DNA of 45,201 bases from CAZPUI01 sp964415525 (GCA_964415525.1 CAYQAS010000021.1:1-45201), one strand, 5' to 3'; positions 1 to 9,372 are shown, counted from the first letter of the stretch. Program-made: numbers and translations. Notes: generated by a model from the letters alone, not told the origin.

Positions 1-1
1 T

Positions 2-1180
2 TGGTCCGGGATTTGCGGATTCAATTTGGCGGTGGGCGTGGTCACGGGAGTCCCGATGGGGTTCCAGTTTGGGACGAACTGGGCGCAGTTCAGCAACAAG
101 ACGGGCGGAGTCATCGGCCAGACCCTCGGGATGGAGGGCATGTTCGCCTTCTTCCTGGAGTCCAGCTTCCTGGGGATCCTCATCTGGGGTGAGAAGCGCT
201 TCGGGCCGAAGATTCACTACCTTGCCGCCTGGGCGCTCTTCGTGGGGTCCTGGCTGAGCGGTTACTTCATCATCGCTACCAACGCCTTCATGCAGCACCC
301 CGTGGGCTACACGATCGCCACGGATGGCACCTTCCAGTTGGCGAGCTTCCAGGCCTTCGTGCTGAATTCCTGGGCCCATGTGCAGTACGCCCACAACATG
401 ATCGGCGCGGTGGTGACGGCCTCCTTCGTGATGGCGGCCCTGGGTGCCTTCTATCTGCTGAAGGGGCTTCACGTGGACCAGGCCAAGGTCTTCCTCAAGA
501 CCGGTGTCGTCGCGGGTTTCATCTCCAGCGTCCTGGTGGCATTCCCCACGGGCGACCTGCAAGGGAAGCTGGTGGCCAAGCACCAGCCCGCGACCCTCGC
601 GGCCATGGAGGGGCGCTGGGAGAGTGGTCCCCAGGCCGATCTTGCCCTCATCGGCCAGCCGGACGTGGCGAAGCGCAGATTGGAGAACCCCATCCGCCTG
701 CCGGGCGTGCTGAGCTTCATCGCCTACGGATCCTTCAGCAGCAACGTGAAGGGCCTCAATGAGTTCCCTCAGGATCAGTGGCCCACCAGCATCGAGCTGC
801 TGTACTACAGCTTCCACATCATGGCGGGCCTCGGGACGCTCTTCATCGGCCTGATGGGGCTCGCGTTCCTCAAGCTCTGGAAGGGCGGCCTGGAGAAGAG
901 CCGCTGGCTCCTGTGGATGCTGATGCTGGCCTTCCCCTTTCCCTATATCGCGAACACGGCGGGCTGGATGACGACGGAGATGGGCCGCCAGCCCTGGCTG
1001 GTCTATGGCCTGATGCGCACCAGCGAAGGCCCTAGCCACCTGGTTCACGGCGGGCAGACGCTCTTCACCACCCTCGGCTTTGCCGGGATCTTCTTCGTGC
1101 TCGGCCTCCTCTTCTTCTTCCTGGTGGGCCGGGAAATCAACCACGGTCCGGTGCCTCACGGCACCGAGGCGAAGCACTAG
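2..1180 (+). CDS. cydA: Cytochrome bd ubiquinol oxidase subunit I (5' end missing)
   Basis: This is the quinol-oxidising, haem-carrying subunit of cytochrome bd oxidase, an inner-membrane terminal oxidase with high oxygen affinity. The frame is open from base 2, so the start codon and first helix lie outside the window. Visible family signatures are the early FQFGTNW segment, the helix beginning WAHVQYAHNMIGA (its first His aligns with the E. coli haem b558 ligand), the KHQPATLAAMEGRWE start of the Q-loop, and the invariant GRQPW near the C-terminus. The loop between the AMEGRWE and GLNEF segments is short, so this is the short-Q-loop type. cydB follows 9 bases downstream, so the two subunits are surely co-transcribed. 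Family assignment is very secure. Confidence 0.97.
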   Translation, partial: WSGICGFNLAVGVVTGVPMGFQFGTNWAQFSNKTGGVIGQTLGMEGMFAFFLESSFLGILIWGEKRFGPKIHYLAAWALFVGSWLSGYFIIATNAFMQHPVGYTIATDGTFQLASFQAFVLNSWAHVQYAHNMIGAVVTASFVMAALGAFYLLKGLHVDQAKVFLKTGVVAGFISSVLVAFPTGDLQGKLVAKHQPATLAAMEGRWESGPQADLALIGQPDVAKRRLENPIRLPGVLSFIAYGSFSSNVKGLNEFPQDQWPTSIELLYYSFHIMAGLGTLFIGLMGLAFLKLWKGGLEKSRWLLWMLMLAFPFPYIANTAGWMTTEMGRQPWLVYGLMRTSEGPSHLVHGGQTLFTTLGFAGIFFVLGLLFFFLVGREINHGPVPHGTEAKH

Positions 1181-1189
1181 GAGTCCGCC

Positions 1190-2236
1190 ATGGAAATGCT
1201 CTGGTTCTGGCTCGTCTCCGTGATGGTTGCCATTTATGCCGTGATGGACGGCTTTGATTTCGGCGCCGGCATTCTGCATCTCTTTGTCGCCAGGACGGAC
1301 ACCGAGCGACGCGAGGTGCTGGGGGCCATCGGCCCGCTCTGGGACGGCAATGAGGTATGGCTGCTGGCGGGCGGCGGCGCGATGTTCCTCGCCTTCCCCA
1401 AGGTGTTGGCCTCCGGGTTCTCCGGTTTCTACCTGGCCATGTTCCTGGTGGTGTGGACCCTGCTGCTGCGGGGGATCTCCATCGAATTCCGCTCTCATGT
1501 GGCGGACAGGATGTGGCGCAGCCTCTGGGATGCCACCTTCGCCATCGCCTCCATCCTCATGCCGGTGCTGCTCGGCGCCGCCCTGGGCAACGTCGTGCGC
1601 GGGGTGCCGGTGGATGGCTCCGGTTACTTCAACATCCCGCTCTTCACCCACTTCGGCGTATCCAATCCCGTGGGCATCCTCGACTGGTATACCGTGCTGA
1701 TGGGCGTCTTCGTGCTCGTCACCATCGCGGGGCACGGCGCGCTGTTTCTGGCCTGGAAGACGGAAGGCCCAGTGCATGATCGCACCGCGAAAGTCGCGCT
1801 GCCCCTCTGGCTGGGGGTGGTTGTGCTCGGCGTGGTGGTGACCTTTGCCACGGCTCAGGTGAACCCGGCGGTCTACGCGAATTTCGGCGGCCGCGTGCTG
1901 CCCTGGGTGGGACTGCTGCTCTTCCTGGCCGGTCTGGCCACGGTGTTCTTCGGGATCTTCACCCGGAAGCACCTCCTGGCCTTCCTGGGCAGCGGCGCCT
2001 TCATCATCGGTATCCTGGCGGCCACGGCTGCCGCGGTCTTCCCGGTGATGCTGAGGTCCACCCTGGACCCCGCCTTCAACCTGACGGCCTACAACGCTAC
2101 CGTGAGCCATTACGGCCTGGTGAGCGGCCTCAAGTGGTGGTTGCTGGGCTTCCCCATCGTTCTCGGCTACTTCACGTTCCTGTTCTATCTGCACCGTGGG
2201 AAGGTCAAGGCGGCGGCGGACGGCGAAGGCTACTGA
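1190..2236 (+). CDS. cydB: Cytochrome bd ubiquinol oxidase subunit II
   Basis: This is the second integral membrane subunit of cytochrome bd oxidase, which forms the heterodimer with CydA and stabilises the haem b595/d site. The 348-residue protein starts with the typical CydB N-terminus (MEMLWFWLVSVMVAIYAVMDGFDFGAG) followed by GPLWDGNEVWLL, and contains about eight or nine hydrophobic helices. The length is normal for the family. An AGGAG stands 6 bases before the ATG, at the end of cydA. No small CydX-like subunit and no cydCD are visible nearby. A strong hairpin after the stop closes the operon. Confidence 0.97.
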   Translation: MEMLWFWLVSVMVAIYAVMDGFDFGAGILHLFVARTDTERREVLGAIGPLWDGNEVWLLAGGGAMFLAFPKVLASGFSGFYLAMFLVVWTLLLRGISIEFRSHVADRMWRSLWDATFAIASILMPVLLGAALGNVVRGVPVDGSGYFNIPLFTHFGVSNPVGILDWYTVLMGVFVLVTIAGHGALFLAWKTEGPVHDRTAKVALPLWLGVVVLGVVVTFATAQVNPAVYANFGGRVLPWVGLLLFLAGLATVFFGIFTRKHLLAFLGSGAFIIGILAATAAAVFPVMLRSTLDPAFNLTAYNATVSHYGLVSGLKWWLLGFPIVLGYFTFLFYLHRGKVKAAADGEGY

Positions 2237-2256
2237 GCCTCGTCGATTCTCTGAAT

Positions 2257-2287
2257 GCGGCGCCCTCTGGGGCGCCGCACCGTTTCT
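2257..2287 (+). terminator. Rho-independent terminator after cydAB
   Basis: Perfect 9-bp stem GCGGCGCCC (2257-2265) and GGGCGCCGC (2270-2278) with a 4-base loop. A short T-containing tail (CGTTTCTT) follows. It lies 20 bases after the cydB stop and before rsmI, so it probably separates the two transcription units. The tail is not a pure T run, so efficiency is uncertain. Confidence 0.6.
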
Positions 2288-2317
2288 TGGCCTACGATGG
2301 AGATCTGGAGGCGCGCC

Positions 2318-3184
2318 ATGCTCGGACACCTCGTCCTCGTCCCCACCCCGTTGGGAAACCTGGGGGACATCACTTTTCGTGCCGCGGAAATCCTGCGGGA
2401 CTGCCATGCCGTGGCCTGCGAGGACACACGGCGCACGGGCAAGCTGCTCAAGCATCTGGAGGCGGACAAGCCTCTGCTGCGCTTCGACGACCATGCGGGA
2501 CCGCGGGCCTACGAGGAGCTTGAGGCGCTGCTGCGGCAGGGTCGCACCGTGGCCTACTGCTCGGACGCGGGCATGCCCGGTGTGAACGATCCCGGGTTCG
2601 AGCTGGCCCGCCACGCACGGTCCCTGGGGGCTCGCGTGACGGTCCTGCCGGGTCCGAGCGCGGTGACGTTGGCGGTGGTGGCCTCGGGGTTGCCCAGCCA
2701 CGCCTTCAGCTTCTGGGGCTACCTGCCTTCCAAGGGCGAGGCCCGGCGAACGGCGCTGAAAACTCTGGGAGGCCAGGAGGAGACGGTGGTGGTCTTCGAG
2801 ACGCCCCATCGGATCCACGAGGCTCTGGCAGAGCTGGAGGAGTTCTTCCCGGAGCGGGAGATCGCCCTGGGACGGGAGCTTACCAAGCTGCACGAGAGCT
2901 GGTACCGGGGCACGCCAGCAGAGGTGCGCCGTGCCCTGGGCAAGGAGGACCGTGGCGAGATGGTCCTGGTGATCGCCGGGGCCGCTGCCAAGCGCACCGT
3001 GACGGAGCTTGTGGTCGCTCTCGAAGGTGAGAGCCTTCCCGAATGGGCCATCCGCTTCCTGGATGCGGCCCGGGAAGGGGGCATGACCCTGCGGGAGGCG
3101 GTGAAACCCCTCGCCCGGCACCTCGGCATGAATGCCTCGGAGGTCTATCGGAAGGCCGCCGAGCGAGGCGAGGAGCACCCGTAG
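2318..3184 (+). CDS. rsmI: 16S rRNA (cytidine-1402-2'-O)-methyltransferase RsmI
   Basis: RsmI uses S-adenosylmethionine to methylate the 2'-OH of C1402 in the ribosomal P site. The N-terminus GHLVLVPTPLGNLGDITFRAAEIL and the following CEDTRRTGKLL are hallmark tetrapyrrole-methylase/RsmI motifs. Further family signatures are CSDAGMPGVNDPG, LPGPSAVTLAVVASGLP, and FWGYLPSKGEAR. The ATG at 2318 is preferred over upstream ATGs at 2255 and 2297 because GGAGG lies 6 bases before it and the protein then starts at the conserved core. The resulting 288 residues match the family. It sits alone between the cydAB terminator and the AraC promoter. Confidence 0.95.
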   Translation: MLGHLVLVPTPLGNLGDITFRAAEILRDCHAVACEDTRRTGKLLKHLEADKPLLRFDDHAGPRAYEELEALLRQGRTVAYCSDAGMPGVNDPGFELARHARSLGARVTVLPGPSAVTLAVVASGLPSHAFSFWGYLPSKGEARRTALKTLGGQEETVVVFETPHRIHEALAELEEFFPEREIALGRELTKLHESWYRGTPAEVRRALGKEDRGEMVLVIAGAAAKRTVTELVVALEGESLPEWAIRFLDAAREGGMTLREAVKPLARHLGMNASEVYRKAAERGEEHP

Positions 3185-3225
3185 GAATTCTTTTTTGATC
3201 GTATGAAATGGCCCAGGAAAATTCA

Positions 3226-3254
3226 CTGACAGGACTGGGAAGTGGTGGCATAGT
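3226..3254 (+). promoter_or_regulatory. Sigma-70-type promoter for the AraC regulator
   Basis: CTGACA (3226-3231, five of six matches to the -35 consensus) is separated by 17 bases from CATAGT (3249-3254, four of six to -10). Transcription would start near 3261, giving a leader of about 32 bases before the ATG at 3293. The stretch is AT-richer than its surroundings. Inferred from sequence only. Confidence 0.45.
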
Positions 3255-3292
3255 CATTTGCGTCCCATCACGCTCTTTTTCCCAAGCTGACT

Positions 3293-4150
3293 ATGAACGA
3301 CCACGACGCTAAAAACGTGCACGTCTACACCAGCGGCAGCCTGCGGCTCGTCCTCCTCAAAAAGGACCCGGTTCCCCCCAAGGCGATGCCCTCCCGCGAC
3401 TCCTGGACCCTCCTCCAGGCCACGTCACCTGTGCGCGTCTGCACCGGGGACGACCATGAGGAAGGCGTGATCCCCAAGGGCAGCCTCGCGTTGCTCCTGC
3501 CGGGGTTTGGCCACCAGCTCAAGCGCCATCAGGCCGATGTTCCCTTCGGCTTTACGGCGATGCAGCTGGACGGTCCCTTTCCAGAGCCGCTTGTCTCTAT
3601 CCTTCAGCACCCGCCTCGCAAGTGGCAGGAGCAGAGCTTTGCAGCGCTTCGCAGCCAGAGCCTGAAGCAGCTCTTCGGGATCTTCGTGCAGGAACTGTCC
3701 CATCAGGACGGCCTGCAGTTGATGACCCGCGAGCTCTTCCTGATCCTGCTGGGAGCGGAGCTGCAGCGGCTCACGGAAAAAGAGGACCGGGGCCGGTTCC
3801 CCTACCGCCTCAGCCGCTCCACGCTCCAGCTCGTGCTGGACCACATGGAGGCGCACCTGGGTTCCAAGAACAGCGTGCCGGACATGGCGCGCCTCGCCCG
3901 CTGCACGCCGGATCACTTCATCCGGTTGTTCCGGGAGGCGACGAGCACGACGCCGCACCAGTACCTGATCGAGCGGCGCCTCCAGCGGGCGGTGCAGCTG
4001 CTGTCGGATGGTGAACGGCCCAGTGATGTGGCGACGGGTCTCGGTTTCTACGATGCCAGTGCCTTCACCCGTGCCTTCAAGCGGCGCTTTGGCGTGCCTC
4101 CCAGCAAATATGCACAGGAAGCCTATGACCGTCAGTTCAAGAAGAACTGA
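3293..4150 (+). CDS. AraC-family transcriptional regulator
   Basis: This is a 285-residue DNA-binding regulator. The C-terminal 100 residues hold the two helix-turn-helix motifs of the AraC/XylS family: ARLARCTPDHFIRLFREATSTTPHQYL, then PSDVATGLGFYDASAFTRAFKRRFGVPPSKYA. The N-terminal half (about residues 10-130) has the short beta-strand pattern of a cupin-like sensing domain, including the segment IPKGSLALLLPGFGHQL, but no ligand can be named. There is no clear Shine-Dalgarno sequence before the ATG. It is flanked by its own promoter and a terminator, so it is monocistronic. The neighbours (rsmI, yebC) are housekeeping genes and give no hint of its target. Confidence 0.9.
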   Translation: MNDHDAKNVHVYTSGSLRLVLLKKDPVPPKAMPSRDSWTLLQATSPVRVCTGDDHEEGVIPKGSLALLLPGFGHQLKRHQADVPFGFTAMQLDGPFPEPLVSILQHPPRKWQEQSFAALRSQSLKQLFGIFVQELSHQDGLQLMTRELFLILLGAELQRLTEKEDRGRFPYRLSRSTLQLVLDHMEAHLGSKNSVPDMARLARCTPDHFIRLFREATSTTPHQYLIERRLQRAVQLLSDGERPSDVATGLGFYDASAFTRAFKRRFGVPPSKYAQEAYDRQFKKN

Positions 4151-4164
4151 CGGACGGCAGGAAT

Positions 4165-4195
4165 GAGAAACGGCGCCCAGTGGGCGCCGTTTCTC
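4165..4195. terminator. Bidirectional terminator between convergent genes
   Basis: A perfect 14-bp inverted repeat, GAGAAACGGCGCCC (4165-4178) and GGGCGCCGTTTCTC (4182-4195), with a 3-base loop. The A-rich and T-rich ends of the stem supply a T-containing 3' side in both directions, so it can end both the AraC gene (plus) and yebC (minus). Confidence 0.8.
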
Positions 4196-4212
4196 GTCAC
4201 GAGTGCAGAAGG

Positions 4213-4944
<732 letters not shown>

Positions 4945-4973
4945 GGAACTCTCCGTAATGCGAGGGGACGGGA

Positions 4974-5693
4974 TTAACCGCGCAGGGCGCGCTTCGAGAC
5001 ACGGGCGTAAGGAGGCGGCTCCTGGCGGATCACGGGGCGCTCCAGCATGAACTGGTACCACTGATCGCCGAAGACCTTCATCTTCAAGGGTTTGTTGTTC
5101 TGGAGAAGGGTCAGGTTGCTCTGCAGTCGCTCGTCGCCCTTGCAGAACTTCAGGCCGGTGTTCAGAATCTGGATCGCCTTATCCCGATCCTTCATCTCCG
5201 TCAGGATGTAGGCATAGACGCCGTAGAGGACGCTCTCTTTCTTGCCCGCCTTGAGGGCGAGGTCGAAGGTGGTGCGAGCCTCTTTCTTGTCGCCACGCTT
5301 GAACTGCAGGATGCCGAGCATGACCTTGGCGATGTAGTGGTTCATGCTGGCGGCCTTGAGCAGCGGTTCCGCCTCGGCGTGCTTGTTGCGCAGATATTGA
5401 ATCACGCCGATCTGGCCGTCGATGGAGCCCTTTACCATGAACTGGCGCGACGAGAGGGCATAGCCCTCCTTCATGATCTCGATGGCGGGGTCGAATTTCT
5501 GCTTCTTCAGCAGCTCGCCGGCCCTGTTGAAGATGGCCTCCAGCTGCTTCTGCACCTGTCGACCCAGATAGATGAAGAGCCCGCCGCCTGCCAGCAGACC
5601 CAGCAGGAAACTGATGACGAAGTGCACCCCGAGCAGGATCAGGAGGGTCGTCAGGGCTGCGGCCGCAGCGATGGCCAGCGCAAGATTGATCAC
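4974..5693 (-). CDS. Membrane-anchored TPR-like protein
   Basis: I do not recognise a named family. The 239-residue protein begins with two hydrophobic helices (about residues 1-48, INLALAIAAAAALTTLLILL then FVISFLLGLLAGGGLFIYLG). A soluble region of helical repeats follows (about 50-215: AGELLKKQKFDPAIEIMKEGYAL, AEAEPLLKAASMNHYIAKVMLGILQFKRGDKKEARTTFDLAL, KDRDKAIQILNTGLKFC) that looks like TPRs. It is probably a cytoplasm-facing scaffold anchored in the inner membrane. I chose GTG at 5693 over TTG at 5723 because CGGAG stands 7 bases before the GTG. It sits between ybeY and yebC on the same strand, about 30 bases from yebC and 65 from ybeY, so the three may share a transcript. Confidence 0.7.
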   Translation of the reverse strand: MINLALAIAAAAALTTLLILLGVHFVISFLLGLLAGGGLFIYLGRQVQKQLEAIFNRAGELLKKQKFDPAIEIMKEGYALSSRQFMVKGSIDGQIGVIQYLRNKHAEAEPLLKAASMNHYIAKVMLGILQFKRGDKKEARTTFDLALKAGKKESVLYGVYAYILTEMKDRDKAIQILNTGLKFCKGDERLQSNLTLLQNNKPLKMKVFGDQWYQFMLERPVIRQEPPPYARVSKRALRG

Positions 5694-5758
5694 GGATGGA
5701 CTCCGGAGGCCGGTCAGGGCCAAAAGACCATCTTATCGCGGGCCGAGGACCTGGGCCA

Positions 5759-6511
5759 TCAGGCGATGACGCCGGACCGCTGACGAACGGTCTTTCGCTT
5801 GCGCGGAGTCCGCTTGGGGGCCGTGGCATCGGTGACCTGTACGGCCTTGAGGGGGCGTCCAGGCCTGCGCTTGGGGGTCTCGGTGACTGCGGTGGTCGCT
5901 TTGGGCTGAGTCTTGGGGGCGGGTTTGGCTTTTCCCTTCTCCCTGTCCTTCACTTCCTTGCGCTGGATGGCCTTGGCCGCGCGTCCGGTTACCACAACGC
6001 GACTGCCATCCTTCATGACCTTAATCTTCGACCCGGGCTTGCGTCCCCTGCGGAGCGTCATGGGGAGGGGGGCTTCCTGAAGGAATTCCTGCTCCAAGTC
6101 GGCTTGCAGAGCCAGCATTTCTCCCTGGTCCTGTTCGTGGTCATAGCCACACAGATGAAGGAACCCGTGGATGATGAGTGTTTCCACCTCGCGGCGGCGA
6201 CTCACCCCGAGTTTTTCCGCTTGTTTCTCTGCCGTCGGAAGGCTGATGACGAGGTCTCCGAGATGCTGGTATTCCCCCTTTTCTGGATTGAATGGGAAGC
6301 TCAGCACATCAGTCGTTTTATTGATGCCGCGATGCTCACGATTCAGTTTCCGCATGGCGCGATCATCGAGGTAGGTGATCGCTACTTCCTGTGCGGATGG
6401 GGCAAGACGATCACGCAGTTGTCTAATGAGCTCACCGATGGAGCGTTCTGTTGGTCCCCGAAGCTTACTCTTGGAGGACCAATCGACTTTAAAATCGAGT
6501 AACTCGTCCAT
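5759..6511 (-). CDS. ybeY: Endoribonuclease YbeY with basic C-terminal extension
   Basis: YbeY is a metal-dependent endoribonuclease needed for 16S rRNA 3'-end maturation and ribosome quality control. Residues 1-150 are a normal YbeY: REHRGINKTTDVLSFPF, GDLVIS, and the zinc-binding HGFLHLCGYDH with His115, His119 and His125. The family normally ends near residue 150-170. Here about 95 more residues follow that are rich in Lys, Arg, Pro, Thr and Ala, with RRGRKPGSK (154-162) and KRRPGRPLK (214-222), the latter resembling an AT-hook. The ATG at 6511 has AAGGGG upstream. A strong promoter lies just upstream. The tail may bind nucleic acid; that is inference. Confidence 0.93.
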   Translation of the reverse strand: MDELLDFKVDWSSKSKLRGPTERSIGELIRQLRDRLAPSAQEVAITYLDDRAMRKLNREHRGINKTTDVLSFPFNPEKGEYQHLGDLVISLPTAEKQAEKLGVSRRREVETLIIHGFLHLCGYDHEQDQGEMLALQADLEQEFLQEAPLPMTLRRGRKPGSKIKVMKDGSRVVVTGRAAKAIQRKEVKDREKGKAKPAPKTQPKATTAVTETPKRRPGRPLKAVQVTDATAPKRTPRKRKTVRQRSGVIA

Positions 6512-6545
6512 GTCAACCCCTTGAAAAAGCTCAAAATGCAAGGGA

Positions 6546-6575
6546 AGTATGTGTGGATTGATCGGCGTCTGTCAA
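6546..6575 (-). promoter_or_regulatory. Sigma-70-type promoter for ybeY
   Basis: Read on the minus strand, a perfect -35 TTGACA (6575-6570) is followed after 18 bases by CATACT (6551-6546; four of six matches to -10). Transcription would start near 6539, about 28 bases before the ybeY ATG. The opposite strand of the same AT-rich segment should hold the rsmG promoter, but I see no convincing pair of boxes there. Confidence 0.55.
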
Positions 6576-6634
6576 TGTCGTGGCTGTTGATTTTATATTT
6601 CTCTTCACACGACAAAAAGGGTACGTTGAGTGTC

Positions 6635-7207
6635 ATGAGCCTGGAATTCCCACTTGCCCTGTCGTCGCAGGTCCAGAAGTACCTGGATCTGCTGGAGTCC
6701 TGGAATCGAATCCACGCGCTGACGGCGCTTCCGCCAGAGGCCCGTTTTGAGGAGCTCTTTCTCGATTCAGTAGCCCTACAGCCATGGCTTGAGGGGCTTC
6801 CGACCGGGTCCCGGGTGGTGGATTTCGGCACCGGCATGGGGGTACCAGCCATTCCTGTGGCTTTGCTGCGCCCCGATCTGGAGGTGGTCGCGCTGGACGC
6901 TTCGAGTAAGAAGGTCGCCTTCGTCAGGCAGGCGGCTTTGGAGCTGAGGCTCACGAATGTGATGCCATTGCATGCGCGGGCGGAGACTCTCGCGCCACTA
7001 CAGGCCCACCTGGGAATGGCCAAGGCCGTGGGCAGCCTGGATCTGTTGCTGGGCTGGTGGACGCGCCACCGGGTTCCCGGCGCACCGTTCTATGCCTTCA
7101 AGGGCGAAGGCAAAGAGGAAGTGCCTCCAGATGGCTGGCATCTGGAGGCACTTCCATATGATCTGCCGACCCGAGGGCGACGGATGCTGTTGAAGCTCAC
7201 TACTTGA
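6635..7207 (+). CDS. rsmG: 16S rRNA (guanine-527-N7)-methyltransferase RsmG
   Basis: RsmG (GidB) transfers a methyl group from S-adenosylmethionine to N7 of G527 in 16S rRNA. The 190-residue protein shows the family order: an N-terminal helix with KYLDLLESWNRIHALTA, a central SER.LHDS-like region (ARFEELFLDSVALQPWL), the SAM-binding VVDFGTGMGVPAIPVALLRPDLEVVALDASSKKVAFVRQ, and a late FYAFKGEG. It is slightly shorter than typical members (about 200-215 residues). The ATG at 6635 is taken as start because the conserved region begins right after it. Its stop codon overlaps by 8 bases the end of the LysM gene on the other strand. Confidence 0.9.
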   Translation: MSLEFPLALSSQVQKYLDLLESWNRIHALTALPPEARFEELFLDSVALQPWLEGLPTGSRVVDFGTGMGVPAIPVALLRPDLEVVALDASSKKVAFVRQAALELRLTNVMPLHARAETLAPLQAHLGMAKAVGSLDLLLGWWTRHRVPGAPFYAFKGEGKEEVPPDGWHLEALPYDLPTRGRRMLLKLTT

Positions 7208-8432
7208 AGAGCACCGTTCCGACCTGGAAGGAATCCTTGGCTCGGACAATTCGGCACGTCGCGGTGTTCTGCCCGAGGTGAATCACGATGGCCTGGCCGA
7301 TGTAACGGAAAGTCCGTTCCTTGGCATGTGTGCGTTCCCTGGGGTTGCCGACGGACCATTCGTCTTCCTGGACACCCAGGAGCATGTTCCCAACTTTGAG
7401 ACCATGAGCCTCGCCCTTGTCGATGATCACCTGGGCGCCGTTGGCCACATTGCTGACGGCGTCCCCAATGTGGACGATCTTGGCGCTGGGGCTCGTGGGC
7501 GTAATGGGATCATTCGGTTCTTTTCCCTCGCTGTTCTTGCGCAAGGCGAGGGGAATAGATGCCGGTTCCGTGAAGGGAATCAGCATCTGGCCGCGCTCTA
7601 CACCATCCAAGCAGCGTTCAATGATGGCGATGCTGCCTTTTTCGGTGACATGAAGAATTCGAACAACACCGACATGCTGGATCACATCTCCGAGGGGCTT
7701 CACCCGGCGCGTGTCATCCGGGTGGAAGAGTCGCTTCTTGATGACCTTTACGATTACACGGCGGTCGCCTACCTTGAGGCTGCGATCCTGTCCGCCATCC
7801 AAGAAAATCTTGTCGCCATCTGTGAAATTGGCGTGGTCGACCTTCTCGCCTCCAGCGATCCGGATGGCGCCTCGGGTCTTGAAGTGTGCCTCCGACCCCT
7901 CTTCCGCAACATAGGGCAGCTGCAGGAAGTCCTGGTAGGTATAGGCCATTTCGGATGAAAGTAAGCGCTTGTAGGTGCTTGGGGATTCTGGTTCCATCTG
8001 GGCGACCTGAGTGGGAGCCGTGCTTTCTGGAACCTCTGTGGCCTTGGCCAATGTTTTCGACTGGTCGGGAATCAGGAGCGGGTCGCCCGGGAAGATCCAG
8101 TGGGGATCTTTGATCCACTTATTGTGTTCCCAGATCTGCGGCCAAGCATAGGGATTGCCAAGGTTCTTCTGGCCGAGATCCCAGAGGGTGTCCCCCTTCT
8201 CCACGAGATGTAGCCGGAATCCGGCAGGCAGCGTGAACTCCTTGGGGTATTCCCACCGGGAGGCGTGCTCCGGGGTTTTCACCAGGTCGCCCACCTTGTA
8301 TTCAATGGCTGCCCTGGTTTCCTGGGGGGCGGCCTGATCTCCCGAAGGGCGCGGCTGAGAATCCTGGGCTGAACAGACCAGGGTCAGGCAGGGCGCCAAA
8401 ACAAGCAAACGCAGCGAGTTGCGCGGGATCAT
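7200..8432 (-). CDS. Secreted LysM-domain protein
   Basis: This 410-residue exported protein has a signal peptide (about residues 1-22, SLRLLVLAPCLTLVCSAQ). One LysM domain follows at about residues 73-127 (HLVEKGDTLWDLGQKNLGNPYAWPQIWEHNKWIKDPHWIFPGDPLLIP), which typically binds peptidoglycan. The remaining 280 residues are unfamiliar to me; they contain repeated beta-strand patterns such as VGDRRVIVKVI and HGLKVGNMLLGVQE. Similar LysM plus large C-terminal domain proteins occur widely in diderm bacteria without clear function. The ATG at 8432 has GGGAG 6 bases upstream. It follows the PfkB gene by 28 bases on the same strand and is likely co-transcribed with it. Confidence 0.82.
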   Translation of the reverse strand: MIPRNSLRLLVLAPCLTLVCSAQDSQPRPSGDQAAPQETRAAIEYKVGDLVKTPEHASRWEYPKEFTLPAGFRLHLVEKGDTLWDLGQKNLGNPYAWPQIWEHNKWIKDPHWIFPGDPLLIPDQSKTLAKATEVPESTAPTQVAQMEPESPSTYKRLLSSEMAYTYQDFLQLPYVAEEGSEAHFKTRGAIRIAGGEKVDHANFTDGDKIFLDGGQDRSLKVGDRRVIVKVIKKRLFHPDDTRRVKPLGDVIQHVGVVRILHVTEKGSIAIIERCLDGVERGQMLIPFTEPASIPLALRKNSEGKEPNDPITPTSPSAKIVHIGDAVSNVANGAQVIIDKGEAHGLKVGNMLLGVQEDEWSVGNPRERTHAKERTFRYIGQAIVIHLGQNTATCRIVRAKDSFQVGTVLFK

Positions 8433-8460
8433 AGGGTCTCCCTGGCAGTGGTGTTCGGGA

Positions 8461-9372
8461 TTATAGCCCATCCGTAGAGATCATCGTGAAAAAAGCATGC
8501 GTTCGCTCGGTCATCTCCCTATCGGTTACGGTTTGGAGTCTCTCTAGTCCAAATCCTTCCACCGTGAAGCTGGCCATGATGGTGCCGCTCACGAGGGCTC
8601 GCTTGAGGGCCGGGGCGTCAAGCTGGCCGGCAGCCGCCAAGTGTCCCAGGAACCCGCCCGCAAAGGTGTCTCCGGCTCCCGTGGGGTCCACGACGACTTC
8701 CAGCGGGAAGGCGGGGAGTGCGAACATGCCCTCATCCCAGAACAGCATGGCTCCGTGTTCGCCCCGCTTCACTACCAGAATTCGTGGCCCAAGGGCGCGG
8801 ATGCGAGGGAAGGCCCGGATCAGATTGCGTTCGCCGGAAAGGGCTCGGCACTCCGCCTCGTTCACGAGGAGGATGTCCACCTGCTGGAGCACGTCCAGGA
8901 GGGCCTCACGGTTGCCCTCGATCCAGAAGTTCATGGTGTCCAAGGCGACCCACTCGGGCCGCCGGGGCATCTGAGACAGCACATCTTTCTGGAGCACGGG
9001 GTCGATGTTCCCGAGGAAGAGGTAGGGGGCTTCGCGGTGTTGTTGCGGAAGTTGCGGGTGGAAGGCGGCGAAAACATTCAGCTGAGTGTCGAGGGTGCGG
9101 GCGTCCCCTAGGTCCTGGCCATAGCTCCCCTTCCAGTGGAAACTGCGACCGGGCTGGCGCTCCAGGCCCGAAAGATCAATGTCCCGAACGGCGAGGGTTT
9201 CCCGGTGGGCATCGGTGAAGTCATCTCCCACCACCGCGACCACCTGAATGGGGTGGAAATGGCTGGCACACAGGGAGAAGAAACTGGCCGACCCGCCCAA
9301 CAGGTTTTCCCGGGTGCCGGATGGTGTCTCCAGATCATCAAAAGCGACACTTCCCACGACCACAAGGCTCAT
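8461..9372 (-). CDS. PfkB-family carbohydrate or nucleoside kinase
   Basis: This is an ATP-dependent kinase of the ribokinase/PfkB superfamily, 303 residues. It shows the first PfkB signature (NLLGGSASFFSLCASHF, about residues 23-40) and the second, catalytic one (DPTGAGDTFAGGFLGHL, about residues 229-246) with the base Asp of GAGD. The middle contains VDILLVNEAECRALSGE and RILVVKRGEHGAMLF, typical of sugar kinases. The substrate cannot be read from sequence; the hexose, ribose and adenosine kinase classes all remain possible. GGAG stands 6 bases before the ATG. It lies between the Smr-like gene and the LysM gene in a minus-strand run. Confidence 0.88.
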   Translation of the reverse strand: MSLVVVGSVAFDDLETPSGTRENLLGGSASFFSLCASHFHPIQVVAVVGDDFTDAHRETLAVRDIDLSGLERQPGRSFHWKGSYGQDLGDARTLDTQLNVFAAFHPQLPQQHREAPYLFLGNIDPVLQKDVLSQMPRRPEWVALDTMNFWIEGNREALLDVLQQVDILLVNEAECRALSGERNLIRAFPRIRALGPRILVVKRGEHGAMLFWDEGMFALPAFPLEVVVDPTGAGDTFAGGFLGHLAAAGQLDAPALKRALVSGTIMASFTVEGFGLERLQTVTDREMTERTHAFFTMISTDGL

